Positions 7,786-16,206 of a stretch of DNA of 27,771 nt are shown in pieces. The DNA comes from Thermodesulfobacteriota bacterium (GTDB lineage: Bacteria > Desulfobacterota > DSM-4660 > Desulfatiglandales > Desulfatiglandaceae): the NCBI GenBank assembly GCA_028278625.1, contig JANQDY010000159.1, positions 1 to 27,771 on the forward strand, written 5' to 3'. The position numbers and the translations under genes were made by a program. Numbering within the stretch: position 1 is the first letter of the stretch; each line of letters starts with the position of its first letter. The notes below the pieces were generated by a model that saw nothing but the letters and a program-made list of their open reading frames with translations, searched no databases and had not been told where the DNA came from.

Positions 7786-7960
7786 AGTTTACGAGCGTCC
7801 TCGTACATGATCCGTGAGATTGAGGTCGCCCGGCATAGGCGTCAAATTGTGGGGTGCGAGTCCCCGATTTGTGAAACCGGTTAATGCGCATGTAAACATT
7901 ATCTCAAATATTGGCCGAAGGCAAGGGCGGAACCATGATCGCGTCATAGCGTGAAAATCT
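7786..7960 (+). other. Structured non-coding stretch, possible group II intron remnant
   Basis: The stretch holds nested inverted repeats: CGAG/CTCG near 7790-7802, a long stem CAAAT..GGGG/CCCC..ATTTG around 7842-7872, and AACCGGTT just after it. The hairpin GGGG-TGCGAGT-CCCC looks like the T-arm of a tRNA, but no acceptor stem or anticodon arm fits. Phrases of this type occur in domain I of bacterial group II introns, which I recall without being able to verify. No reverse transcriptase or domain V is in the window, so at most this is a relic. Confidence 0.25.
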
Positions 7961-8033
7961 TTTTCAGTTTTCTGGTAATGGTAAGATCCCTTATCGAATA
8001 CAATGACACAGGTGAAAGCCAACCCACGCTCGT

Positions 8034-8465
8034 TTATGCCAGCGCCCCGCCCGGCAGAGGAGAGCTATGGTCTTGTCCCAAAGGAACAGGGGTTTTCGGA
8101 TGCAAAACAGCATCCACCAATTCGAGGATTTCCTCCGCGGTGGAGGTCCCTTTTGCGAGAAAATGGTTGGCGCCGTTTTCATAGGCGGCAACGCGATATT
8201 CCGCCAAATCGTGATCCGCAAGGATAATAACGATGGTTGAGGCGTAGTTGCGTTTTATCTGTTTGGTGAGTTTCAGACCGCTTTCCCCCCGAAGTTTGAT
8301 GTCCATGAGAATGAGATTCGGGTGAAACTCACTTGTCTTTTGAAGGGTTTCTGTCCCATTTTCAGCTTCTTCGATCACCACCTTGGGGAATCGAGGCTGC
8401 AAAAGGCCCCTCAGCGTGTGCCGGAAAGTGGCGTTACCCTCAACGATCAGTATCTTGCTCATCAT
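8034..8465 (-). CDS. Receiver-only response regulator (degenerate NarL-type receiver)
   Basis: A 143-residue stand-alone receiver domain. The phosphoacceptor Asp is present (I-L-M-D-I-K-L, about residue 55), as is the conserved Lys (F-L-A-K-G, about 105). The acidic pocket is reduced, with V-E-G replacing the usual V-D-D, and the conserved Thr/Ser after strand 4 is replaced (I-L-A-D). No output domain follows; the tail is short and Pro-rich. The start is placed at the ATG-ATG pair at 8465/8462, because the longer frame to 8852 runs through the divergent gene's leader. It is divergent from a NarX-type histidine kinase, whose likely partner should carry such a receiver, so it may act as a phosphate sink or protein-protein regulator. 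Confidence 0.7.
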   Translation of the reverse strand: MMSKILIVEGNATFRHTLRGLLQPRFPKVVIEEAENGTETLQKTSEFHPNLILMDIKLRGESGLKLTKQIKRNYASTIVIILADHDLAEYRVAAYENGANHFLAKGTSTAEEILELVDAVLHPKTPVPLGQDHSSPLPGGALA

Positions 8466-8769
8466 ATGGCCCACCGTTTGGCTGATTCGCTCAAAACAAA
8501 AGGGCACTAAAAATGCTGCCCCTGCCAGCGAAGGTGTCTTCGCCGGCCCATTTTTTAAGAATTTCAGACATTGTAGGAAAAGGTTTCTCAAGAGTATATT
8601 AGGGTGATACCCTATTTCTCTTCTGAAAACACCGTATTTTTCAACTAATGGATGTTGGGTGGGAAATGATGTGTCACTGTTTCTGGGGTATCTTTCTGCA
8701 ACATCAGAGTTGACAGTGATCAGGCAATCCTCCACAATTCTTAAAGACCAACGTTTGAGGAGGCCGGAT
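8466..8769. other. Divergent intergenic region with two hairpins
   Basis: The region separates the receiver-only gene (-) from the histidine kinase gene (+). It holds GCGAAG/CTTCGC at 8528-8543 with a T run at 8551-8556 (terminator-like in the plus direction) and the perfect dyad at 8600-8614. No gene is supported in it. Confidence 0.5.
8600..8614. promoter_or_regulatory. 15-bp palindrome, operator candidate
   Basis: TAGGGT-GAT-ACCCTA has perfect 6-bp inverted arms and lies between the divergent receiver and kinase genes. NarL/LuxR-type dimers bind short dyads of this kind, and the receiver-less LuxR protein encoded at 10861-11208 is an obvious candidate binder. That link is an inference. 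Confidence 0.4.
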
Positions 8770-10854
8770 ATGGGCGAGACGAAAAGGCTTTTCCTATTGA
8801 TTTCGGCCATGGCGGCAGCGGCTCTGATGGTCGCGGGCGTTACGATCGCCATGCTTTACCGGACCGCGTTTTCTGAAGAGAAGGAACGGCTGATGGAAAC
8901 GGCCCAGAGCCAGGCGCGTCTCATTGAGGCAATTGCCCGGTTCGATAAGGCTCATCATGAAAAATGGCATCCTCACGTGGGCGTGCCGTCGGAGGCTACC
9001 CTGAGCCAAATAATAGACGCCCACAAACACTACAAGGGTTTTGGCAAGACCGGGGAATTTACCCTGGCCCGCCGTGAGGGGGACGAAATGGTGTTCCTCC
9101 TGCGCCATCGACACGGCGGTCTTGATAAACCGAGACCGGTGCACTTTGACTCACACCCGGCCGATCCCATGCGGGCGGCGCTGCAGGGAAAATCGGGCAT
9201 ACTGGTGGACCATGATTATCGGGGGGAATTGGTACTTGCGGCCCACGAACCGGCAAAGGCGCTGAACTACGGCATCGTGGCCAAGATTGACCTGGCCGAG
9301 GTTCGGGCCCCGTTTGTCAGGGCCGGTCTAATCGCCCTGGGATTTGCGCTGCTGGTTGTTCTGGCAGGGGCAATGTCCTTTTTACGGATTACCACCCCTG
9401 TGCTCAGACGTCTGGAGAAGCAGGCCGACGAACTCAGGGTCACCAATGAACTGATGAAACAGCAGATCAGAGAGCGCGTTCGCATAGAGGAAGAGATCAA
9501 ATGGGAAGGGAAGGTGATTACCGCGCTTTCAGAGCTATATGGACCGGTGATCTCCCCATCGTCTTCCGTCACGGGCATCACCGACAGCATTCTTTTTGAG
9601 GCAAAGAAGTTGACGGGAAGCGACCACGGTTATGTCTCCTCCATAGACCCCGTGACCGGCAACATGATTACGCACACCCATACGTCTATGATGCAGGGGC
9701 AGTGCCAGGTCAGGGGTGATGGGCGGCGAATCTTGTTTCCCAAAGGTGAAGATGGACGTTACCCCGCCCTCTGGGGTCATTCCCTGAACAAGGAGGAACC
9801 TTTTTTCACCAATTCGCCCAACGCCCATGAGGCATCCACCGGGGTCCCTAAAGGCCACATATTGCTTGAAAGATTTTTGGCCGTACCGGTAATGCTGGAA
9901 AAAGAACTGGTGGGTCAGATTGCCCTGGCCAACAAGGAGAGCGACTATACCCAAAAAGATCTCAAGGCTGTCTGTCGTCTGGCTGAATACTATGCCCTGG
10001 CAATTCAGCGAAAACAGGCCGAAGAGGAACTCCAAAAGGCCAATGATGAATTGGAGACGCGCGTCAAAGAGCGGACATCGTTACTCACGGAGACCAATGC
10101 CCTCTTGACACGGGAGATTGTCCAACACAAGAAAACGGGTGAAGCGCTCAAACAATCGGAGAACGAGCTTCGGCGTCTCTCCTCCAAACTGCTGACCGCC
10201 CATGAGGAAGAAAGCAAACGGATCGGTCAGGAACTCCATGACGGCCTTGCACAGACCCTTAGCGCCGTCAAGATCTGGGTGGAAAATGCCCTCATACAGC
10301 TGGGTAGAAACGATTCCGCGGAAGCCGCCAAATCAATCGAATCCGTGGTCCCCCTGGCAAGGGGCGCTGTTGAGGAGGTAAGAAGGATCTCAAAAAATCT
10401 GAGACCTTCATCCCTGGATGACCTTGGCATCCTGGCAACGATTTCATGGTCTTGTCAGGAATTCTGCTCGTTATATCCGGAAATTGACATGGAAGACCGG
10501 ATCGAGATAGGGGAAGATCAGGTGCCCGATTCCCTTAAGATCGTCATCTACCGCGTATTCCAGGAAGCCTTGAACAATATCGCCAAACACAGCGGTGCCG
10601 ATCTTGTGCACATTTCCCTCATAGGGACGGGAGAAATGATTGACATGACCATCCATGATAACGGCGAAGGGTTTGAAATGGACCATATCCTTTCTGATGA
10701 GCGGTCCGGAAGGGGTCTCGGGATTGCCGGCATGAAAGAACGGACCGAACTCTCAGGCGGGTCTTTCTTGATTGAATCGTCCCGGGGTGGGGGGACCACC
10801 GTCAAGGCTTCGTGGATTATCGGAGAGGGAACGGCGAAATCGTCTATCCGTTGA
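8770..10854 (+). CDS. NarX-type membrane histidine kinase
   Basis: A 694-residue inner-membrane sensor kinase. In order: transmembrane helix at about 6-28, a periplasmic sensor region at about 30-182 (it contains F-D-K-A-H-H-E-K-W-H and G-K-T-G-E-F-T-L-A, Cache/DUF3365-like), a second helix at about 184-206, a GAF domain at about 250-412, a coiled coil at about 415-475, a HisKA_3 dimerisation domain with phosphoacceptor His490 (E-L-H-D-G-L-A-Q-T-L), and a HATPase domain with N box (E-A-L-N-N-I-A-K-H), D-N-G-E-G-F and G-R-G-L-G-I-A-G-M. The ATG at 8770 follows GAGGAGG at 8757-8763. HisKA_3 kinases normally pair with NarL-type regulators. Here the neighbours are a lone receiver and a receiver-less LuxR protein. 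Its stop lies six bases from the convergent LuxR-type gene. Confidence 0.85.
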   Translation: MGETKRLFLLISAMAAAALMVAGVTIAMLYRTAFSEEKERLMETAQSQARLIEAIARFDKAHHEKWHPHVGVPSEATLSQIIDAHKHYKGFGKTGEFTLARREGDEMVFLLRHRHGGLDKPRPVHFDSHPADPMRAALQGKSGILVDHDYRGELVLAAHEPAKALNYGIVAKIDLAEVRAPFVRAGLIALGFALLVVLAGAMSFLRITTPVLRRLEKQADELRVTNELMKQQIRERVRIEEEIKWEGKVITALSELYGPVISPSSSVTGITDSILFEAKKLTGSDHGYVSSIDPVTGNMITHTHTSMMQGQCQVRGDGRRILFPKGEDGRYPALWGHSLNKEEPFFTNSPNAHEASTGVPKGHILLERFLAVPVMLEKELVGQIALANKESDYTQKDLKAVCRLAEYYALAIQRKQAEEELQKANDELETRVKERTSLLTETNALLTREIVQHKKTGEALKQSENELRRLSSKLLTAHEEESKRIGQELHDGLAQTLSAVKIWVENALIQLGRNDSAEAAKSIESVVPLARGAVEEVRRISKNLRPSSLDDLGILATISWSCQEFCSLYPEIDMEDRIEIGEDQVPDSLKIVIYRVFQEALNNIAKHSGADLVHISLIGTGEMIDMTIHDNGEGFEMDHILSDERSGRGLGIAGMKERTELSGGSFLIESSRGGGTTVKASWIIGEGTAKSSIR

Positions 10855-10860
10855 GGTGCT

Positions 10861-11208
10861 TTATCCGTCGATCATGCCTTTTTCCAAGGCAAAGGCCGTG
10901 AGGGCGGCGGTATTGTGGAGGTCCAGTTTCTTCATCAGACGCGATCGGTGTTTTTCCACGGTCTTCAAGCTGATGAAAAGATGCTCGCCAATCTCCCTAT
11001 TCTTGTATCCCTCGGCGATGAGCTTCAGGATCTCCCGTTCCCGCTCGGTGAGGGTATCCGATGCGGTTTGCGCTTCAGAAGGTCTCTTCCCCTCCGGATG
11101 CCCTACGATCACCTTGTCTCTGATATCCGGACTCAGATATGGTTTTCCCGCAAGGCCCGCAGCCCGGCTCAATTGCCGGAAGGTGTCCGCAAAATGTTTC
11201 CTATCCAA
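10861..11208 (-). CDS. LuxR/NarL helix-turn-helix protein lacking a receiver
   Basis: A 115-residue protein that looks like the C-terminal half of a NarL-type response regulator. The linker G-K-P-Y-L-S-P-D-I is the segment normally following the receiver. It is followed by the LuxR helix-turn-helix (L-T-E-R-E-R-E-I-L-K-L-I-A-E-G then N-R-E-I-G-E-H-L-F-I-S-L-K-T-V-E-K-H). Only a TTG at 11208 is available as start, with AAAAGG just upstream. The frame stays open up to the stop of the preceding kinase gene but shows no receiver there. It may be a decayed regulator or a genuine single-domain DNA-binding protein. It lies 71 bases downstream of the hybrid kinase on the same strand and meets the NarX-type kinase gene tail to tail. 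Confidence 0.65.
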   Translation of the reverse strand: MDRKHFADTFRQLSRAAGLAGKPYLSPDIRDKVIVGHPEGKRPSEAQTASDTLTEREREILKLIAEGYKNREIGEHLFISLKTVEKHRSRLMKKLDLHNTAALTAFALEKGMIDG

Positions 11209-11279
11209 AGCCTTTTGGTGACGATCAAACTTTTTGACGAAAAAGTCAAGCCGATTGCATTTGCCGAAATGTCTTAGGA

Positions 11280-12821
11280 TTATTGTCCATGGAGACGCCG
11301 ATACGGGAGATGGATAGTGAGGGTGGTGCCCTTGCCCTGCTGGGATTCGAAACTGATTCTCCCCTCGTGTTCTTCAATGATCTTCCGGGTCACAAGCAAT
11401 CCAAAGCCGCTCCCTTTGGAGCCCTTTGTGGAAAAGAACCGATCAAAGAGCTTTTCCTGAACCTCGTCGGTCATTCCCATGCCGTTGTCCCTGATACGAT
11501 ACCGGATTTCGCTCTTTTCCGTACTGGTGCCGATTAAAACGGTATGATCCTTGTTTTCATCCCTGTCCAGAACACAGGCATCGATGGCATTTGCCACAAG
11601 ATTGAGCAGACACCTGTGAATGCCGGTTGGATCCATGTAGCACGGCTCAATTGACGGATCAAAGGCCTTCTTAAAAGAGATATTGGCTTTTTTTGCGGTC
11701 TCTTCCATCAGTTCAAATACCTCCTGGGCCACCTCATTGGGTGAGCAGAGCTCCGGTTCCGGTTCCCGCTTACGGGAATAGCTCAACATGTTCAACACCA
11801 GATCCGATATCTTGGACACATTCTTTTGCACATTGCCCCACCCCTCGGTAACAAGGGGTTGTTTGTCCCTTCTAAGCCCAGTATTGACCATATAGATGCC
11901 GCCTTCCAGCCCGTTCAGGATGTTTTTGATATAATGGCCCATGCCCGCCACGGTCTGACCGATGGCCGACAAACGCTCCTTTTCAATCAGCTCCTTCTGA
12001 AGGCGCTTGATAGGGCTGAGATCCTGGAAGAATCCCACACTGCCGATCTCCTCCCCATTTTTGTACAAGAGGGTGGCCGAAAGCCGGATTGGCACGGCCT
12101 GCCCGTTTTTGTTGTTCACCGCCACTTCCAGGTTCAACACCCTGCCCGTACCGCCGTAATCGGAGCCGTACATCTTCTTCTTGACCTCACGGGCCACGCT
12201 CGAAGGGTGGTAGATCTCGGTAATACTGGCCCGGTTAATGACATCCTCGCTTTTAAAGCCCGTCAGCGTTTCCGCCGCCCGGTTGAAGATGAGGATGGTG
12301 CCCGACCGGTCGATGCCGATGATGCCGTCGATGGAACTCTCAATGAGGTTCTTTTGAAATGCCGCCGCTTCCCTCAGTTCCTGAGTGGCCTCCATGACCT
12401 TTCTTTCAAGATTACCGGTGTATTCCCGCAATTTGCTCTTTACCCATAACGTCTCCTCGGCCCTTTTTACGGCCAGCATCAATGCATCCACTTTGATGGG
12501 TTTGCTGATGAAATCCGAGGCATCCAGTTTCAGGGCCTTGATGGCCGTTTCCATGTCCCCGTGGCCCGTGATGACGATGACCCGGGTGTCGGGTTCCAGT
12601 TCCCTTACCCGTTTAAGGACTTCGATGCCGTCCATGCCGGGCATCTTGACGTCCGTTATGACAATGGATGGTCTTTCCCTTTTAAACACTTCAAGGCCCT
12701 TTAATCCATCCTCCGCGGCAATCATCCGGAGGCCTTTCTTGTTGAGGGAGAGACAGAGGAGCGTGCGGATGCTCTCCTCGTCTTCGATGAGCAAAACCTT
12801 GGTACCATGGTCATGATCCAT
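11280..12821 (-). CDS. Soluble receiver-PAS-histidine kinase
   Basis: A 513-residue cytoplasmic protein. Domains: an N-terminal receiver (residues 7-120; E-D-E pocket, phosphoacceptor Asp57 in V-I-T-D-V-K-M-P, T85 and Lys107), a coiled coil, a PAS domain (about 155-275, I-D-G-I-I-G-I-D-R-S-G) and a kinase core with likely phosphoacceptor His296 (G-M-G-H-Y-I-K-N-I-L). The HATPase domain shows A-N-A-I-D-A, D-N-G-M-G-M and G-S-G-F-G-L-L. The start at 12821 follows GAAGGGA and overlaps the end of the upstream kinase gene by 11 bases, so the two are translationally coupled. The input receiver probably takes phosphate from that kinase, forming a relay whose final DNA-binding partner is not obvious. 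Confidence 0.85.
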   Translation of the reverse strand: MDHDHGTKVLLIEDEESIRTLLCLSLNKKGLRMIAAEDGLKGLEVFKRERPSIVITDVKMPGMDGIEVLKRVRELEPDTRVIVITGHGDMETAIKALKLDASDFISKPIKVDALMLAVKRAEETLWVKSKLREYTGNLERKVMEATQELREAAAFQKNLIESSIDGIIGIDRSGTILIFNRAAETLTGFKSEDVINRASITEIYHPSSVAREVKKKMYGSDYGGTGRVLNLEVAVNNKNGQAVPIRLSATLLYKNGEEIGSVGFFQDLSPIKRLQKELIEKERLSAIGQTVAGMGHYIKNILNGLEGGIYMVNTGLRRDKQPLVTEGWGNVQKNVSKISDLVLNMLSYSRKREPEPELCSPNEVAQEVFELMEETAKKANISFKKAFDPSIEPCYMDPTGIHRCLLNLVANAIDACVLDRDENKDHTVLIGTSTEKSEIRYRIRDNGMGMTDEVQEKLFDRFFSTKGSKGSGFGLLVTRKIIEEHEGRISFESQQGKGTTLTIHLPYRRLHGQ

Positions 12822-14220
12822 TTTTTGTCCCTTCACTTGCCGGAAAAGTGATCTTGAATGCGGACCCCTGATCCCATTCGCTCTCCACTTCGATGGTGCC
12901 GTTGTAATCCTTGACAATACCATAACTGATGGAAAGTCCCAGCCCCGTGCCTTTGCCCACCTCTTTGGTGGTGAAGAAGGGTTCGAAGATCTTGTCCCTG
13001 ACCGCCTCCGGAATGCCCGTACCCGTATCCCTTATGGTGACCGCCACCCTTTCCCCCTCAAGGAAAGACCTGACCGTGAGGATGTTTTCCGCCTCCCCCA
13101 GGGTTGTGGCCCGTTTTTCCTCCATGGCATTTCTCGCATTGACCACCAGATTGATGAAGACCTGTTCCAACCGGTTGGTATCCCCCATGATCGGGGGGAG
13201 GTTTTCGGCCAGATCAAGAACCACCTCGATATTGCGGACGCGAAGCTGTTGACCCAGAAGCGTGAACACTCCCTTGATGGGTGTGTTGATATCCACCAGC
13301 GTCTTTGTGATGTCCGTTCTTCTTCCGAATTTTCGTAAATGGTTGATGATATGGATGGCCCGTTCCACCTGCTCGGTCATATTTTTTGATACGACCAGCA
13401 GGTCCTTCCAGCCTTCCGGGTGGGTCTCAACCGTTTCCGAAAGGAAGTCCGTTCCGATCTGGATGGCGCTCAGGGGCTGATTCAACTCGTGGGCGATGCC
13501 TGAGGCCATTTCCCCCAGGGTGGACATCTTGCTGGTTTGGAGAAGCTGGGATTCGGTAGCCAGTCGCTCCGTGATATCGACAGTGACGGCCACAACCCCG
13601 TATTTACTGCTTCGAGGGCTTTTTCGAACGAAAACATCCACGTAAAAAGGGGTACCGTCTTTTTTGCGGTGCTGCACCTTTTGGTAATAACTGCTCAGGC
13701 TCTGGGTTCCCTCTTCTTCCATAGAGAGGATACCATTGGGATAGCGGTCGGTTCCCAGACCAAAAAATGGCTGCCCCACCATTTCATCCCGCCGAAACCC
13801 ATAGATCTCCGGCCCCCGGGCGTTCACATCCAGTATTTTGAAGGACTCTGGATCCAGAAGAAAAATGGAGTTGGGCGTGGAATCAAAGAGCGTCTTGTAT
13901 TTCTCCTCCGAAAGCCTCAATTCGGTTTGGGACGCTTTGACGGCCTGCTCCGCCACCCGTTCACGGGCTTTCACGCAGTGCTTGAATTCCTTGAACTGTT
14001 CATTCAAAAGCCGGAGGACTTCCGCCATGCTTCCCTGGTCCGCAGTCTCTCTAAAGACCCGACAGGCGAGGCACATGTCCAACTTGTCCAAAAGCTTTTC
14101 TTGAATTCCGCCATGGCATCGGGTATTGGACAAAAACCAGCATTTGTCCTCGCCTCCGTATGAAGGACACGCCACCTGGTTGCATTTCAGGATTTCCCAG
14201 CATTTTCGTTTATCGACCAT
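12811..14220 (-). CDS. Two-CW/PAS histidine kinase
   Basis: A 469-residue soluble sensor kinase. The N terminus holds seven Cys in the first 53 residues (7, 13, 18, 27, 35, 50, 53) with the C-W-E-I-L-K-C and C-W repeats of the two-CW domain and a final C-L-A-C. Such a region could bind a metal, cluster or haem, or sense redox. A PAS domain follows (about 103-218, ending V-D-I-T-E-R), then HisKA with His244 (G-I-A-H-E-L-N-Q-P-L) and HATPase (N-L-V-V-N-A-R-N-A-M, D-T-G-T-G-I, G-T-G-L-G-L). GAGGGAG precedes the ATG at 14220. It lies 83 bases downstream of the last antiporter gene on the same strand and overlaps the next kinase gene. Confidence 0.85.
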   Translation of the reverse strand: MVDKRKCWEILKCNQVACPSYGGEDKCWFLSNTRCHGGIQEKLLDKLDMCLACRVFRETADQGSMAEVLRLLNEQFKEFKHCVKARERVAEQAVKASQTELRLSEEKYKTLFDSTPNSIFLLDPESFKILDVNARGPEIYGFRRDEMVGQPFFGLGTDRYPNGILSMEEEGTQSLSSYYQKVQHRKKDGTPFYVDVFVRKSPRSSKYGVVAVTVDITERLATESQLLQTSKMSTLGEMASGIAHELNQPLSAIQIGTDFLSETVETHPEGWKDLLVVSKNMTEQVERAIHIINHLRKFGRRTDITKTLVDINTPIKGVFTLLGQQLRVRNIEVVLDLAENLPPIMGDTNRLEQVFINLVVNARNAMEEKRATTLGEAENILTVRSFLEGERVAVTIRDTGTGIPEAVRDKIFEPFFTTKEVGKGTGLGLSISYGIVKDYNGTIEVESEWDQGSAFKITFPASEGTKNGS

Positions 14221-14303
14221 ATGGAATAACTCCCTCGACCTTTATCCAAATCTCCGTCTCCGGTTCCTTTTTAAAGGGATCCAAACCGTGGGATTCCATG
14301 GCA

Positions 14304-15794
14304 TCAGAATCCGGGAACGGCCAGGCTGATAATTCGGGTTAAAATCACCTGGTTGTACAGACCGATCCCCACGATGCAGACGGAAACGGCAAGTGCCGGC
14401 AAGAGCATGCTCAAGGGGGCCTCGTCCACCTTGACGCCTTCGGCGTGATTGTGACCACCCTGACCCTCTGAAGCCCGGAATCCATATCCGATTTCGAAGA
14501 TCCGGAAAAACAGGATCGCATTCACGAGAGCGGACACCAGAAGGGCCACCACAAACGCCCAGTGTCCTGCCAAAACAGCCCCCTGGATGAGGTACCATTT
14601 GCTGAAAAATCCGCAAGTGGGAGGTACACCGATGATGGAGAGGGCCCCAATCACGAAAGCCGACATGGTAAAGGGCATGGTTCTGAACAGACCTTTGAAA
14701 TGGGCAATGGTGTGGCCCCGGGTCTTGTAAGTGATAATGCCTGCCACGGTGAAGAGCCCGGCCGTCATGACCGCATCGTTTAAGATATGAAGAACCGCTC
14801 CTTTTATGGCGATGCTGTTTGCCATGCCCAGCCCCCCCACCATATACCCCATCTCTCCCACAATGATATAACAGAGCATGCGTTTGAAATCTTTCTGGGC
14901 CAGGGCCATGAGAGCACCCGCACCAATGGCGGCCACCCCGGTCCAGGCCATGATGGTGTTGAGCGGCAGAAGCCTAAAAGTGACGCTGGGATCAAACAGG
15001 TGATACAGCAGCCGGATCAGCACATAGATGGAGATCTTGGTCATGAGGGAGGCCACCAGGGCGCTGACCGCTGAGGGCGCTTTGGTATAGGCATCCGGCA
15101 GCCACATATGCAGCGGGAAAAGGGCCATCTTCAGGGACAGACCCACCAGCAAAAAGGCCAGGGCCGTGAGAATCACCTTGGATTGATAAAGCTCCGGAAG
15201 GAGGCGGTGTATGTCGGCCATGTTCAGGGATCCGGTTGTCATGTAGAGGTAGCCTATGCCCAGCAGGTAAAAGCAGGCGCCGATGGTGCCCAATAGGATG
15301 TACCTGAATGCGGCCATGGGTGCGCCGTCTTCCCCGACTGCTATCAGTGCGTATCCCGCCAGTGATGCCACCTCCAAAAACACATAGAGGTTGAACAGAT
15401 CGCCAGTTATCACAATCCCCAGAAACCCGGTCACCTGAAGCAGGTACACGGTATAGAAGTAAACGGTCCGCCCCGGTAATTCGCGCTCGACGCTCTCTTT
15501 TGAATAGACGGCCACCACAAGGCCGATCCCTGATATCACCACCAGCATCATAGCGCTTAAATGATCCACCACGTACTCGATTCCGAAAGGGGGGAGCCAT
15601 CCCCCCAGGCCACAGCGGATCACCCCCGCCTTAAAGACACCACCCAGGGTTTCAAGGGATGCCACGGCACAAAGGATAAGGGTGATGACGGTGAGGACAT
15701 AGCAGGCCTCCTTTCGCCACAAGCCCAGGATGGGACAGATAAAGGCCGCCATCAGCGGGATCACCACAATCATGATGGGGGGTTGCTCGAACAT
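14304..15794 (-). CDS. Mrp/Mnh antiporter subunit D-like (NuoM/N-type)
   Basis: A 496-residue integral membrane protein of the proton-translocating NADH-dehydrogenase/antiporter family, with about 14 helices. The conserved features are the Glu of helix 5 (Y-V-F-L-E-V-A), the Lys of helix 7 after L-H-M-W-L-P-D-A-Y (L-M-T-K-I-S) and the Lys in F-F-S-K-W-Y-L near helix 12. At the position where the other two homologues in this operon have Lys (K-A-L-L-F type), this protein has Thr (V-M-T-A-G-L-F). The start at 15794 is chosen because the longer frame overlaps the previous gene and adds a polar extension. It lies four bases after the MrpC-like gene. It probably forms one ion channel of the antiporter. 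Confidence 0.85.
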   Translation of the reverse strand: MFEQPPIMIVVIPLMAAFICPILGLWRKEACYVLTVITLILCAVASLETLGGVFKAGVIRCGLGGWLPPFGIEYVVDHLSAMMLVVISGIGLVVAVYSKESVERELPGRTVYFYTVYLLQVTGFLGIVITGDLFNLYVFLEVASLAGYALIAVGEDGAPMAAFRYILLGTIGACFYLLGIGYLYMTTGSLNMADIHRLLPELYQSKVILTALAFLLVGLSLKMALFPLHMWLPDAYTKAPSAVSALVASLMTKISIYVLIRLLYHLFDPSVTFRLLPLNTIMAWTGVAAIGAGALMALAQKDFKRMLCYIIVGEMGYMVGGLGMANSIAIKGAVLHILNDAVMTAGLFTVAGIITYKTRGHTIAHFKGLFRTMPFTMSAFVIGALSIIGVPPTCGFFSKWYLIQGAVLAGHWAFVVALLVSALVNAILFFRIFEIGYGFRASEGQGGHNHAEGVKVDEAPLSMLLPALAVSVCIVGIGLYNQVILTRIISLAVPGF

Positions 15795-15798
15795 GGGA

Positions 15799-16197
15799 TT
15801 ATTTCCCCCGCCGCAAAAGGCCCAGTATTTCATTTTCTTCCAACGTACGGTAACGCCGGTAAATCATGATGACCACGGCCACGGCCACGCCCAGGGTGGC
15901 CACCATGACCACGATGGCCGTCAGCATAAGCACGTGGGGCAGCGGGTTGGCATAGTGCGTCACATCCACCAATTGGGTACCGTGGCCATCTGTGTGAGCA
16001 TGATCCAGGATGGGAACGGACACATGGCCCCGCTTCACCGACACGGAGATATAGAAAAAGATAATGGCTGACTGGAAGATGTTCATGCCGATGATCTTCT
16101 TGATCAGATTTCGCTTCACCATCATGGCGTAGAAACCGATCATCATGAGGGCCACGTACACCCAATAGTTGTAATGGTCCACAATGAACAAGAACAT
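15799..16197 (-). CDS. mrpC: MrpC/MnhC-like (NuoK-type) antiporter subunit
   Basis: A 132-residue protein with three hydrophobic helices in the NuoK/MnhC layout. Conserved features include the first-helix pattern F-Y-A-M-M-V-K-R-N-L, then I-G-M-N-I-F-Q-S-A-I, and the third helix P-L-P-H-V-L-M-L-T-A-I-V-V. It has a His-rich loop between helices 2 and 3 (D-H-A-H-T-D-G-H). In Mrp complexes MrpC sits beside the D subunit, which is encoded directly downstream here. The ribosome site is AGGAG, seven bases upstream of the ATG at 16197. Confidence 0.85.
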   Translation of the reverse strand: MFLFIVDHYNYWVYVALMMIGFYAMMVKRNLIKKIIGMNIFQSAIIFFYISVSVKRGHVSVPILDHAHTDGHGTQLVDVTHYANPLPHVLMLTAIVVMVATLGVAVAVVIMIYRRYRTLEENEILGLLRRGK

Positions 16198-16206
16198 ATT
16201 TCACTC

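Noticed and set aside
7842..7872. A tRNA gene suggested by the T-arm-like hairpin
   Set aside because: No acceptor stem, D arm or anticodon arm can be placed around it and no CCA-proximal pairing exists.
8684..8700. A second GG-N10-GC sigma-54-like site before the NarX-type kinase gene
   Set aside because: Only the GG and GC match; the -24 element is otherwise unlike the consensus and no activator gene is adjacent.
11826..12449. A 207-codon plus-strand frame opposite the receiver-PAS-kinase gene
   Set aside because: It is antisense to a clearly coding kinase, shows no domain, and follows from the codon bias of the real gene. The similar frame at 13537-14163 is rejected for the same reason.
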